Shown one piece after another: positions 25,061-33,375 of a stretch of DNA of 64,000 nt. Positions within the stretch are counted from its first letter, which is position 1, and every line of letters begins with the position of its first letter. Both the position numbers and the translations under genes were made by a program. The stretch covers positions 511,111-575,110 of the forward strand of contig NZ_SODP01000005.1 in the NCBI RefSeq assembly GCF_004365355.1, given 5' to 3'. This DNA is from Kribbella pratensis. Lineage in GTDB: Bacteria > Actinomycetota > Actinomycetes > Propionibacteriales > Kribbellaceae. A model generated the notes under the pieces. It ran no database searches and had not been told where the DNA came from. It saw nothing but the letters and a program-made list of their open reading frames with translations.

Positions 25061-26875
25061 GTGAAGAAGCTGGTCGCATCGCTGTCTGCAGGTGCCCTTG
25101 TTCTGGCTGGTCTGAGTACGAGCGCCGCCGCGAAACCCCTCAGCTCACAGAGTCCGCCGGTGAAGACCCCGACCGCGATCGGCTACGGGGGAGCGGTGTC
25201 CTCCGTCGACGCGGACGCGACGGCCGCCGGTCTCGGCGTACTGCGTCGCGGCGGCAACGCGGTCGACGCAGCCGTCGCAACCGCGGCCGCCCTTGGCGTG
25301 ACCGAGCCGTACTCCGCGGGCATCGGCGGTGGTGGGTACTTCGTCTACTACAGCGCCAAGAACCACAAGGTCTACACGATCGACGGCCGCGAAACCGCGC
25401 CCGCGGCGATGCCGTCGGACGCGTTCATCGACCCGGCGACCGGCAAGCCGTACAACTTCACGCCCGAGCTCGTCACGTCCGGGGTGTCCGTCGGTGTCCC
25501 CGGCACGCTGGCGACCTGGGACTCGGCCCTGCGTCAGTGGGGTTCGCTCTCGCTGGGCAAGGCGCTGACCCCGGCCGCCGAGCTGGCCGACCGCGGCTTC
25601 GTGGTGGACAGCACGTTCAACCTGCAGACGCAGGAGAACAAGGCCCGGTTCTCGGCGATCGTGCCGACCGCCAAGCTGTTCCTGCCCGGCGGTGACGCGC
25701 CGAAGGTCGGCACGGTGTTCAGGAACCCGGAGCTCGCCGACACCTACCGGATGCTCGGTAAAGAAGGCCTTTCGACGTTCTACGGCGGCGCTCTCGGCGC
25801 GGAGATGACCGCGGTGGTCAAGAACCCGCCGAAGACCGCGACGACCACTCTGCCGGTGATGCCGGGCTACATGACCACCGCCGACCTCAAGAAGTACAAG
25901 CCGCTGGACCGCGTCCCGACAAAGGTCCGCTACGACGGCCTGAACGTCTACGGAATGGCTCCGTCCTCGTCCGGCGGCACCACGGTCGGCGAGGCGCTCA
26001 ACATCCTGCAGCCGAAGCATCTCAAGCAACTGAGCACCCCGGACTACCTGCACAACTACCTCGAGGCATCCGCGCTGGCGTTCGCGGACAGGGCGGCGTA
26101 CGTCGGTGATCCCGCGTTCGTGGACGTGCCGACGAAGGAGCTCACCTCCCGTGGGTTCGGTGCCGAGCGGTCCTGCCAGATCAACCCGGCCAAGGCAGCT
26201 GTGAAGCCGGTGCCGGCTGGATCGCCCGACGGAAAGTACCACCACTGCGCGAAGGGTGCGGCGACGACGCAGCGGCCGGACACCGAGGGCAAGTCGACGA
26301 CGCATCTGGTCACGGCCGACAAGTGGGGCAACGTCGTCTCGTACACGTTGACCATCGAGCAGACCGGTGGCAGCGGCATCACCGTTCCGGGCCGTGGGTT
26401 CATTCTGAACAACGAGCTGACCGACTTCTCCGCGGTCTACGACCCCGCCGACCCGAACCGGATCCAGCCGGGCAAGCGGCCGCGGTCGTCGATCTCGCCG
26501 ACGATCGTGCTGCGCGGCGACAAGCCGTTGCTCGCGCTCGGTTCGCCGGGCGGCTCGACCATCATCACGACCGTCCTGCAGACGCTGACGAACCGGCTCG
26601 ACCGTGGCATGACGCTGCCCGAGGCGATTGCGGCACCGCGGGCGTCCCAGCGCAACACCGCGTCCGTGACCGCGGAACAGTCGTTCATCGACAAGTACGG
26701 CGCTGCGCTGGCGACGTACGGACACACCTTCACGCCTGCCGGCGCTCCCGGATCCTCGGCGGCCGAGATCGGTGCGCTCGAAGGACTGGAGTTCCTGCCC
26801 GGCGGCGCGATCCTCGCCGCCGCGGAACCCACGCGGCGCGGCGGCGGTTCTGCCGGGGTCGTATGGCCTAGATAG
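25061..26875 (+). CDS. ggt: Gamma-glutamyltransferase
   Basis: 604 residues, GTG start. A cleavable signal peptide (LVASLSAGALVLAGLSTSAAA) directs export. The large-subunit region has RRGGNAVDAAVA, GIGGGGYFVYY and DGRETAPAAM. The autoprocessing nucleophile of the small subunit is T413 in STTHLVTADKWGNVVS. GSPGGSTI near the C terminus forms the substrate loop. It cleaves gamma-glutamyl amide bonds of glutathione and related compounds outside the cell. The insertion before the cleavage site (about 375-405) carries two Cys. The stop codon lies within an 11-bp tandem repeat. Confidence 0.95.
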   Translation: MKKLVASLSAGALVLAGLSTSAAAKPLSSQSPPVKTPTAIGYGGAVSSVDADATAAGLGVLRRGGNAVDAAVATAAALGVTEPYSAGIGGGGYFVYYSAKNHKVYTIDGRETAPAAMPSDAFIDPATGKPYNFTPELVTSGVSVGVPGTLATWDSALRQWGSLSLGKALTPAAELADRGFVVDSTFNLQTQENKARFSAIVPTAKLFLPGGDAPKVGTVFRNPELADTYRMLGKEGLSTFYGGALGAEMTAVVKNPPKTATTTLPVMPGYMTTADLKKYKPLDRVPTKVRYDGLNVYGMAPSSSGGTTVGEALNILQPKHLKQLSTPDYLHNYLEASALAFADRAAYVGDPAFVDVPTKELTSRGFGAERSCQINPAKAAVKPVPAGSPDGKYHHCAKGAATTQRPDTEGKSTTHLVTADKWGNVVSYTLTIEQTGGSGITVPGRGFILNNELTDFSAVYDPADPNRIQPGKRPRSSISPTIVLRGDKPLLALGSPGGSTIITTVLQTLTNRLDRGMTLPEAIAAPRASQRNTASVTAEQSFIDKYGAALATYGHTFTPAGAPGSSAAEIGALEGLEFLPGGAILAAAEPTRRGGGSAGVVWPR

Positions 26876-26910
26876 TGCCTAGAGAGTGCCGAGATAGTGC
26901 CTAGATTGTG
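26867..26910. repeat. Four tandem copies of an 11-bp repeat at a convergent gene junction
   Basis: Units 26867-26877, 26878-26888, 26889-26899 and 26900-26910 read CCTAGATAGTG, CCTAGAGAGTG, CCGAGATAGTG and CCTAGATTGTG. The first holds the ggt stop, the last the stop of the opposing M20 gene. Confidence 0.9.
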
Positions 26911-27989
26911 CTGAGGATCGCGGCGACCAGGGCGACTCGTTCGCCCAGGCTCGCCGCGATCACCTGCTCGTGGACGGCGTGGGCGCCCTTGCCTACCGGC
27001 CCCAGGCCGTCCAGGGTCGGAACGCCCAGCCACCCGGTCAGATTGGTGTCGGCCGCGCCGGACGCGGCCGCACCACCGATCTCCTGACCAACAGATCGCC
27101 CGGCCTCGATCACCTTTGCCAGTAGCTTGTCGGTGGCGGGCGACGGCTGCCAGGCCGGGCGATTCGACATCACCCGGACGTTCAGTTGAGCCTCTGCGCG
27201 CACCGGCTGCAGTTCGGCAACTGCCTTGAGCACGGCCTGTTCTGTCGACGGATCGACAAAGCGGAACCCGATGTCGGCCGAGGCAAATCCCGGCACGACG
27301 TTTGTCCGCCCGCCACCCGTAATGGTGCCGACGTTGCACAACACCTCGTCGTACTGCGCGACGATGCTTCGTACTGCGATCAGCTGGTCGACCAGCTCGT
27401 CGATCGCGGAGATCCCGCTGTCCGGATCGAGCGCGGCGTGCGCCTCGCGGCCGGTGATCTCGATGCGCACCCGCGTGCTGCCCCAGCGCGAGGTCTTCAG
27501 GTCGCCGTTCGGATGGGGCGGTTCGAGTCCGAACGCCGCATACACGCCGGCTGACTCCGCGGTCACGAGCTCCCGTGCGGAAGGCGAACCGATCTCCTCG
27601 TCCGCGACCACCACGACGCGCACCGGCCGACGGTCGTGCACTTGCTCCAGGGCGGTCTCGAGGATGACGAGTCCGCCTTTCATGTCGAAGACGCCTGGTC
27701 CGTGGATCACGCCGTCCGCCTCCCGCCAGGGCATCGCGTCCGCCAGTTGCCCGATCGGCCAGACGGTGTCGTGGTGGCCGAGGAAGAGCAGGGGAGCCTC
27801 GTCGGCCTGCGGCCCGCGACCGGGGAAGTCCGCGACCAGGTGATCGCCGGTCGGCGCCGGCACGCGGCGGACGGTCGCGCCGAGTTCGGCGTACCGCTCG
27901 GCGAGGCGGTCGGCGAAGGCGTTCAGCGCGGCCGCGTCACCGGTCGGGGTCTCTGCGCCGACGTACTCCTGGAGTCGCTCGATGATCAT
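26901..27989 (-). CDS. M20 metallopeptidase / N-acyl-L-amino-acid deacylase
   Basis: 362 residues. Metal and catalytic motifs of the ArgE/DapE/CPG2 family are all visible: GHHDTV (H72, D74), FDMKGG (D102), DEEIGS (E131, E132) and a later ALDPDSG dimerisation-domain region. Members remove acyl or glutamyl groups from amino acids using two zinc ions. It is divergent from a GNAT - SIS - N-acylamino-acid racemase - D-aminoacylase run, which suggests it hydrolyses the N-acyl-L-amino acid made by that racemase. No Shine-Dalgarno precedes the ATG, so the transcript may be leaderless. Confidence 0.88.
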   Translation of the reverse strand: MIIERLQEYVGAETPTGDAAALNAFADRLAERYAELGATVRRVPAPTGDHLVADFPGRGPQADEAPLLFLGHHDTVWPIGQLADAMPWREADGVIHGPGVFDMKGGLVILETALEQVHDRRPVRVVVVADEEIGSPSARELVTAESAGVYAAFGLEPPHPNGDLKTSRWGSTRVRIEITGREAHAALDPDSGISAIDELVDQLIAVRSIVAQYDEVLCNVGTITGGGRTNVVPGFASADIGFRFVDPSTEQAVLKAVAELQPVRAEAQLNVRVMSNRPAWQPSPATDKLLAKVIEAGRSVGQEIGGAAASGAADTNLTGWLGVPTLDGLGPVGKGAHAVHEQVIAASLGERVALVAAILSTI

Positions 27990-28050
27990 GGATAGTCAAC
28001 GTATCATCATCTGATCATCGATTGACTCGCTTGAGAACAATGGGATCTAC
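27981..28050. promoter_or_regulatory. Divergent promoter/operator of the N-acyl-amino-acid cluster
   Basis: GATGATCA (27981-27988) and TGATCATC (28012-28019) are exact inverted repeats 23 bases apart. TTGACT at 28022-28027 fits a -35 box and TCTACT (28046-28051, 18-base spacer) a -10, placing the start point near ATG 28058. The first half-site covers the M20 start codon. The promoter call is inference from consensus match. Confidence 0.5.
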
Positions 28051-28057
28051 TCAAGAT

Positions 28058-28723
28058 ATGAATCGTATCTCCGAGGTGAGCTTCCGTGCGGTCTCGCTCA
28101 CCACGGCGTCCAGGTTCGCCGAGGCCTCGGAGCTGTACCGCGCGGTCTTCGGCTACCTCGACCCGGCGTACGGGCTGAATCCGCGACTGCTCGGCGCGCT
28201 GGCGAGCAACGGCGGATCGGTGGTCGGCATCCTCGACGAGAGCGACAAGCTGGTCGCGTTCGCGTACGGCTTCTGCGGCACCGACCGGCGCGGGTTCTAC
28301 CACTACTCGCAGTCGGCCGTGGTCGCCGCCGACCAGCAGGGGCACGGTCTCGGCCGGATGCTCAAGCACGCCCAGCGAGAAGTTGCCCTCAGCCACGGTA
28401 TGTCGCGGATGCGCTGGACGTACGACCCGATGCAGCTGCGGAACGCGCACTTCAACCTCGACGTCCTCGGCGCCCGCGGTCGGTGGTTCGCTCCGGACAT
28501 GTACGGTCCGGGCACCGACCGCGTGATCGTCGAGTGGGACCTGACCCGCGAGCAGCCCGCTGCCGTCGACGAGGCCGAGCTGACCGAGTTGATCCTGCCG
28601 ACCGACCCGGCCGAGCTCCGCACGTCGTTCGAAGAACTGCTCGCCAAGGGACTGGCGGCTGTTTCGTGCCGCCGCCTGCCGGACGGGAACGGCGCCTACT
28701 ATTTCGGACCGGCCGATGCCTGA
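28058..28723 (+). CDS. GNAT N-acyltransferase (candidate D-amino-acid N-acyltransferase)
   Basis: 221 residues from ATG 28058, chosen because the promoter places transcription start at or very near this codon; ATG 28040 is an alternative. The acyl-CoA binding motif is seen as AADQQGHGLGRMLKHAQREVA, with flanking FNLDVLGARGRWF. GNAT proteins with this architecture accompany enolase-superfamily N-succinylamino-acid racemases and M20 deacylases in the D-to-L amino-acid conversion pathway known from Geobacillus. Here it is followed, overlapping, by a SIS protein and then the racemase. The acyl donor (acetyl or succinyl) is not determinable. Confidence 0.8.
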   Translation: MNRISEVSFRAVSLTTASRFAEASELYRAVFGYLDPAYGLNPRLLGALASNGGSVVGILDESDKLVAFAYGFCGTDRRGFYHYSQSAVVAADQQGHGLGRMLKHAQREVALSHGMSRMRWTYDPMQLRNAHFNLDVLGARGRWFAPDMYGPGTDRVIVEWDLTREQPAAVDEAELTELILPTDPAELRTSFEELLAKGLAAVSCRRLPDGNGAYYFGPADA

Positions 28724-29360
28724 CGATCCGCGTAACCGCGAGCTCTCCAGCCCGCACGAGCGGTACGACGCCCGCCTGCAACGGCGATCGTCAACGCTCC
28801 TGCAGCGTCGCGTCGTCGAGCAGGAGCGCGCCTCGATCGACGAGGCCCTCGACCAGATCCTCACCGACGAGTCGATCGCCCAGGCTGCCGCGCGGATCGT
28901 CGCCGCCCGCCGGCGCTTCATCGTCGGTTCGGCGAAGTCGTTCTCGTATGCCTCGTTGCTGGCGTTCGATCTCGGTGCCGGCCTGTCGCAGGTGACGTTG
29001 ATCGACGGCACGGTCGTCCGCGGTGTCGACGTACTGTCCGATGTCCGGTCGAACGATCTGATGGTCGCGTTCTCGTTCCGCCGGTACCGGCGCGACACGG
29101 TCGAGATCGCGCGCCGGTTCGTGGAGGCGGGTGGTGAGCTGGTCGCGGTCACGGATTTCGAGGACGCGCCGCTGGCCAAGATCGCCGATCAGAGCATCTA
29201 CGTCGCGACCGGGAGTGCGTCGTACGTCGATTCTCCGACCGTCGTGGCTTCCGTGCTGCATGTGCTCGCGACACTGACGACGGCGAGCGCGAAGGGCGCG
29301 CGGCGGCGGCTGCTCGAGCGCGACCGGCTGAACACGGAGCTGGGGCTGTATGTCACCTGA
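28716..29360 (+). CDS. SIS-domain protein (RpiR-like sugar-binding part, no HTH)
   Basis: 214 residues, ATG overlapping the GNAT stop. The SIS fold is recognisable: RRRFIVGSAKSFSYASLLAFDLG, then DLMVAFSFRRYRRDTVEIARRF and GGELVAVTDFEDAPLAKIAD, as in RpiR/MurR ligand domains. The 75-residue RpiR helix-turn-helix is missing; only about 50 charged residues precede the SIS part. It may bind a phosphosugar (muropeptide-derived?) and act as isomerase or allosteric sensor. Position links it to D-amino-acid metabolism. Confidence 0.75.
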   Translation: MPDDPRNRELSSPHERYDARLQRRSSTLLQRRVVEQERASIDEALDQILTDESIAQAAARIVAARRRFIVGSAKSFSYASLLAFDLGAGLSQVTLIDGTVVRGVDVLSDVRSNDLMVAFSFRRYRRDTVEIARRFVEAGGELVAVTDFEDAPLAKIADQSIYVATGSASYVDSPTVVASVLHVLATLTTASAKGARRRLLERDRLNTELGLYVT

Positions 29361-30492
29361 GACGGGAACCGAACTGAAGATCGTCGCGGCCCGGCTGCAC
29401 AGGGTGCGGATGCCGTTGGTGCACGAGTTCCAGACCAGCTCGCACCGCAAGACGTTCCTCGACCACATCCTGGTCGAACTGGAGGACGCGTCCGGCGCGA
29501 TCGGCTGGGGCGAGATCGCGTCGTCCTCCGACCCGTACTACGCCCCGGAGACCGTCGAGTCCTGCTGGCACATCGCCTCGCGCTACCTTGTGCCCGCCAT
29601 CCTCGACCGGCCGTGGACGCATCCTGACCAGCTGGCCGCGGTCTGGTCGAAGGTCCGCGGCAACAACTTCGCGAAGGCCGGCGTGGACACCGCGGCCTGG
29701 GTGCTGTTCGCCGAGGCCCGGTCAATGCCTTTGGCAACAGCTCTGGGCGGAACCCGGACCGAGGTGGTCGCGGGGGTATCGCTGGGAATCGAGCCGACGA
29801 TCGACGACCTCCTCACCCAGGTCGCCGCGCAGGTGGCAGCCGGTTATCCCAGGGTCAAGCTGAAGATCGCCCCCGGCTGGGACGTCGAGCCGGTGCGGGC
29901 GGTGCGGGCGGCGTACTCCGACCTCGATCTGCATGTGGATGCGAACGGCATCTATACCGCGGACGATCTCAAGCTCTTGCAAGAGCTGGACGGGTTCGGC
30001 CTGACGATGATCGAGCAGCCGTTCGCCCCTCGCGACCTGCTGACCCATGCGCGGCTGCAGCGCACGATCGAGACCCCGATCTGCCTCGACGAGAGCATCG
30101 AGACGGTCGACGACCTGCGGACGGCGCTCCAGCTAGAAGCGTTGCAGGTCCTCAACATCAAGGTGTCGCGGATGGGCGGGCTCACCCCAGCGCGTGAAGC
30201 GCACGACCGGGCGCAGGCTGCCGGCATCCCGGTCTGGTGCGGCGGCATGCACGAGTTCGGCATCGGCCGGCTTGCGAACGTCGCACTCTCCAGTCTCGGC
30301 GGATTCACCCTCCCATCGGATGTGTCCGCCTCGGAGAAGTACTACGCCCGGGACGTCATCGAACCCGCCGTCGTCGCGGTCGACGGCGTCGTACAGGTGC
30401 CTCGCGGAACCGGTCTCGGCCACGCCGTGGACCGTGCGCTGATCGAGGCGAACACCGTCGCCGAGCTCGCCCTCGAACCAGAACAGGAGTGA
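29350..30492 (+). CDS. N-acylamino-acid racemase / o-succinylbenzoate synthase family (enolase superfamily)
   Basis: 380 residues, ATG overlapping the previous stop. Enolase-superfamily residues are complete: catalytic KxK (K170, K172), metal ligands D197 (HVDANG), E222 (MIEQPF) and D247 (CLDESI), and the second catalytic Lys K271 (LNIKVSRMGG). This is the NSAR/OSBS subgroup. Menaquinone genes are absent nearby, while acyltransferase and deacylase genes are adjacent, so racemisation of N-acyl (probably N-succinyl) amino acids is more likely than menaquinone synthesis. Promiscuous OSBS activity remains possible. Confidence 0.9.
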   Translation: MSPETGTELKIVAARLHRVRMPLVHEFQTSSHRKTFLDHILVELEDASGAIGWGEIASSSDPYYAPETVESCWHIASRYLVPAILDRPWTHPDQLAAVWSKVRGNNFAKAGVDTAAWVLFAEARSMPLATALGGTRTEVVAGVSLGIEPTIDDLLTQVAAQVAAGYPRVKLKIAPGWDVEPVRAVRAAYSDLDLHVDANGIYTADDLKLLQELDGFGLTMIEQPFAPRDLLTHARLQRTIETPICLDESIETVDDLRTALQLEALQVLNIKVSRMGGLTPAREAHDRAQAAGIPVWCGGMHEFGIGRLANVALSSLGGFTLPSDVSASEKYYARDVIEPAVVAVDGVVQVPRGTGLGHAVDRALIEANTVAELALEPEQE

Positions 30493-30496
30493 CTCA

Positions 30497-32074
30497 GTGC
30501 CGGTGACGGGGCGGGTGACAGGGCGGGTGACGGGGCGGCTGGCAGTGACCGGCGGCCTGGTTGCCGACGGCACCGGCGCCGAACCCGTGCCCGGGACCGT
30601 GCTGATCGACGGCGACCGCATCATCGCAGTGTTGCCACCCGGCGCGACGCCGTCCGGGGCAGAGGTCATCGATGCCACAGGCAACATTGTTGCACCGGGA
30701 TTCATCGACCTTCACTCACATGCGGATTTCAGTCTGCGCACAAGTCCGGCCGCCGAGTCCCAGCTCGCGCAGGGCGTGACGACGCTGGTCGCGGGTAACT
30801 GCGGCTGGTCACCGTTCCCGATCACCGACCTCGAAACCCTGCGAGCGGGGACGGCGTTCCTCGGTCCGAAGCACGACTGGTCGTGGAACGATCTCGCCGG
30901 CTTCGGTGCCACGGTGGAATCCGCGGTGAACCTGGCTCTTCAGGTCGGTCACTGCACGCTGCGGATCGCGGTGATGGGGAACGCGCGGCGGGCACCGTCA
31001 CCGGACGAGCTCCGGCAGATGCAGGAGCTGCTCCGGGTCGCTGCCGACCAAGGTGCGGTCGGCGTCTCCACCGGGCTGATCTACGCGCCGGGTGCGTACG
31101 CGTCGCCGGAGGAGGTGGCCGCGCTCGTCGCCACCGCCGCCGAATGCGGCCTGCTCTACTCGACCCACATCCGCAACGAGGGCGCCGGGCTGCTCGCAGC
31201 ACTGGACGAGGCGATCTCAGCCGCCCGTTCCGGTGGTGCGCGCCTCGAGATCTCGCATCTGAAGGCCGTCGGCAAGGCGAACCACGGTCTGGTCGCCGCG
31301 GCGCTCGAACGCCTCGAACAGGCCGATGATCTCGACGTCGGCTGGGACGCCTACCCGTACACCGCTACCAGCACCACGCTCACCACCCGCCTGCCCACCT
31401 GGGCCTTGGCCGACGGCGCGCTCCTCGACCGCCTGGCGGATCCGACCGAACGCAAGCGGATCGCCGAAGCCCTCCGCGCCGACACCCTCCTGTCGCCGGA
31501 CTCGGTCGTCATCGCTTCGCTGCCGCCCGGTCCCTACGAGGACTGCCGCGGCCTCAGCCTCACCGAGATCGCCCGGCGCGACGAGGTGGACGCCGCCGAG
31601 ATCGTCCTGCGCATCCTCGAGAACCACCAGGCCGCCGTCAGCGTGGTAAACCACGCAATGAGCGAGGACGACGTCATCACCGTCCTGGAACACCCCCGCA
31701 CAGCAATCGCCAGCGACGGCTGGATCATGGACGCCACCGGCCCCGGCCACCCTCATCCGCGCAACTTCGGCACCTTCCCCCGAGTCCTCGGCCACTACGC
31801 CCGCGAGCTGGACATCTTCTCGCTCGTTGAAGCCATCCGCCGAATGACCTCGCTGCCCGCCTCCAGGCTCGGCCTCTCCGACCGCGGCACGATCAAACCC
31901 GGCGCAATCGCCGACCTGGTCGTCCTCAATCCGACCACGATCGCCGACAAGTCGACGTACGACGCCCCCTGGCAACTGTCGGTCGGCGTCGAACACGTCC
32001 TCGTCGCTGGCCGGCTCGCGCTGTCGAACGGCAGACCCACCGGTCAACGCCCTGGCCGCGTCCTCACTTCTTGA
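30497..32074 (+). CDS. N-acyl-D-amino-acid deacylase (D-aminoacylase)
   Basis: 525 residues, GTG start with AGGAG at 30484-30488. Amidohydrolase-3 motifs: DLHSHAD (H73, H75), the D-aminoacylase metal-bridging Cys C102 in AGNCGWSP, STHIRNE, ISHLKAVG and IASDGWIMD. These match the zinc site of characterised D-aminoacylases. It would release D-amino acids from N-acyl-D-forms, so with the racemase and M20 enzyme it could make the pathway bidirectional or salvage external N-acyl-D-amino acids. No signal peptide, so cytoplasmic. The N terminus contains three VTGR repeats, and the true start could be any of four in-frame GTG codons. Confidence 0.9.
   Translation: MPVTGRVTGRVTGRLAVTGGLVADGTGAEPVPGTVLIDGDRIIAVLPPGATPSGAEVIDATGNIVAPGFIDLHSHADFSLRTSPAAESQLAQGVTTLVAGNCGWSPFPITDLETLRAGTAFLGPKHDWSWNDLAGFGATVESAVNLALQVGHCTLRIAVMGNARRAPSPDELRQMQELLRVAADQGAVGVSTGLIYAPGAYASPEEVAALVATAAECGLLYSTHIRNEGAGLLAALDEAISAARSGGARLEISHLKAVGKANHGLVAAALERLEQADDLDVGWDAYPYTATSTTLTTRLPTWALADGALLDRLADPTERKRIAEALRADTLLSPDSVVIASLPPGPYEDCRGLSLTEIARRDEVDAAEIVLRILENHQAAVSVVNHAMSEDDVITVLEHPRTAIASDGWIMDATGPGHPHPRNFGTFPRVLGHYARELDIFSLVEAIRRMTSLPASRLGLSDRGTIKPGAIADLVVLNPTTIADKSTYDAPWQLSVGVEHVLVAGRLALSNGRPTGQRPGRVLTS
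30503..30538 (+). repeat. Three tandem 12-bp repeats at the start of the D-aminoacylase gene
   Basis: GTGACGGGGCGG occurs at 30503-30514 and 30527-30538, with GTGACAGGGCGG between (30515-30526). Each encodes VTGR and begins with a GTG in frame. Confidence 0.9.
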
Positions 32075-32312
32075 AGCGCTTCGGTTCCTGAGGCAGCGGG
32101 AGCGGGGCGCCGCTGGGAGTATCCGCCGCAGTCTCGAGCCAGCCGTCGTGCGCAGCCACCACACGCTCGACGTCGTCAGCCGCTGTGAACTCGACGACCC
32201 ACGGGTGGTCCTCGTCGTCGTCCTCACCGTGGAACCGCCCGCGCCGAACCTCCCCACCCAGCCGCTCGGCGACCGCGGCGGCATCGTCCCGCTCCCAGAA
32301 GTACGCGATCAT
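32064..32312 (-). CDS. Small conserved-looking hypothetical protein
   Basis: 82 residues from ATG 32312; a TTG two codons upstream is less likely. It opens MIAYFWERDDAAAVAERLGGE, followed by HPWVVEFTAADDVERVVAAHDGWLE and a Pro/Lys tail (PQEPKRFKK). It looks like a small soluble alpha/beta protein common in actinobacteria. No catalytic motif. Convergent with the D-aminoacylase gene, overlapping it by 11 bases. Confidence 0.7.
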   Translation of the reverse strand: MIAYFWERDDAAAVAERLGGEVRRGRFHGEDDDEDHPWVVEFTAADDVERVVAAHDGWLETAADTPSGAPLPLPQEPKRFKK

Positions 32313-32448
32313 GCCCAAACGGTACGACCCGGGCCTGCACCACTGACCAACGCCGCTCTGGGCGCCCGCCCGGTCGGCGGCTGAGCGTGCGCAGGCCCGT
32401 TGACCGAGGGTTGCTCAGTGGTGGACGTCCGCCCCGTACGCTTCTCCC

Positions 32449-33291
32449 ATGAGCACGTTTCCCTGGTTGAAGGGTCACGGTACGGAGAACGACTTCGTGA
32501 TCCTCCCCGATCCCGACGGTTCCCTCCACGGTGAGTTGGACACCGGCCTGGTGCGGTTCCTCTGCGACCGCCACGCCGGCCTCGGCGCCGACGGCGTACT
32601 GCGGGTGATCCAGGGCGACAAGCAGTCGTACGTCGAGGACGGCGGCGACTGGTTCATGGACTACCGGAATGCGGACGGTTCGATCGCGGAAATGTGCGGG
32701 AACGGCGTCCGCGTCTTCGTGAAGTACCTCGCGGACGCGGGACTGATCGACGACAAGCCCGTCCGCGTCGGCACCCGCGCCGGTATCAAGGAGGTCTCCC
32801 AGAACGACGACGGCACGCTCACCGTGGACATGGGCGAGCCGACGCTGCCCGGTCCGGCCGGAATCGTGGTCGAGTCCAACGGTCACCAGTGGCCCGCGGT
32901 CCACGTCGACATGGGCAATCCGCACGCGGTCGCTTTCGTCGACAACCTGAACGAGCCGGGGAACCTGTGCGACCAGCCGGCCTGGTCGCCCACAAGCGCT
33001 TTCCCGCACGGCGTCAACGTCGAATTCGTCGTACGCCGGGATGCGCACGACGTTCAGATGCGGGTCCACGAGCGCGGATCGGGGGAGACCCGGTCCTGCG
33101 GCACCGGCACCTGCGCGGTGACCGTGGCCGCGGCGCGACAGGCGCGCGACGAGCTGCCGGTGACGTACCGCGTCGGCGTACCAGGCGGTGAAGTGAGCGT
33201 CACGTGGCGTGCTGACAACCATCTCGAGCTGACCGGACCGGCCGTTTTGCATGCCCGTGGGGAGTTCGACCGGGCCTGGCTACCTGCCTAG
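32449..33291 (+). CDS. dapF: Diaminopimelate epimerase
   Basis: 280 residues. The two catalytic cysteines are present: C83 in EMCGNGVRVF and C217 in ETRSCGTGTCAV; the N-terminal GHGTENDFV motif is also typical. It converts LL- to meso-diaminopimelate for peptidoglycan and lysine synthesis. The order miaA ... dapF - hflX is the usual actinobacterial backbone, here interrupted by about 8.6 kb of ggt and amino-acid genes. The 84 bp to hflX hold no terminator I can see. Confidence 0.97.
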   Translation: MSTFPWLKGHGTENDFVILPDPDGSLHGELDTGLVRFLCDRHAGLGADGVLRVIQGDKQSYVEDGGDWFMDYRNADGSIAEMCGNGVRVFVKYLADAGLIDDKPVRVGTRAGIKEVSQNDDGTLTVDMGEPTLPGPAGIVVESNGHQWPAVHVDMGNPHAVAFVDNLNEPGNLCDQPAWSPTSAFPHGVNVEFVVRRDAHDVQMRVHERGSGETRSCGTGTCAVTVAAARQARDELPVTYRVGVPGGEVSVTWRADNHLELTGPAVLHARGEFDRAWLPA

Positions 33292-33375
33292 ACCGGGAAT
33301 CCCCATGCCGCGTGGGGCGTTGACGTAGTTAAACGGGTCGCCTGTACTGGAGGCCCGTGCCACCATGGAAGGTAT

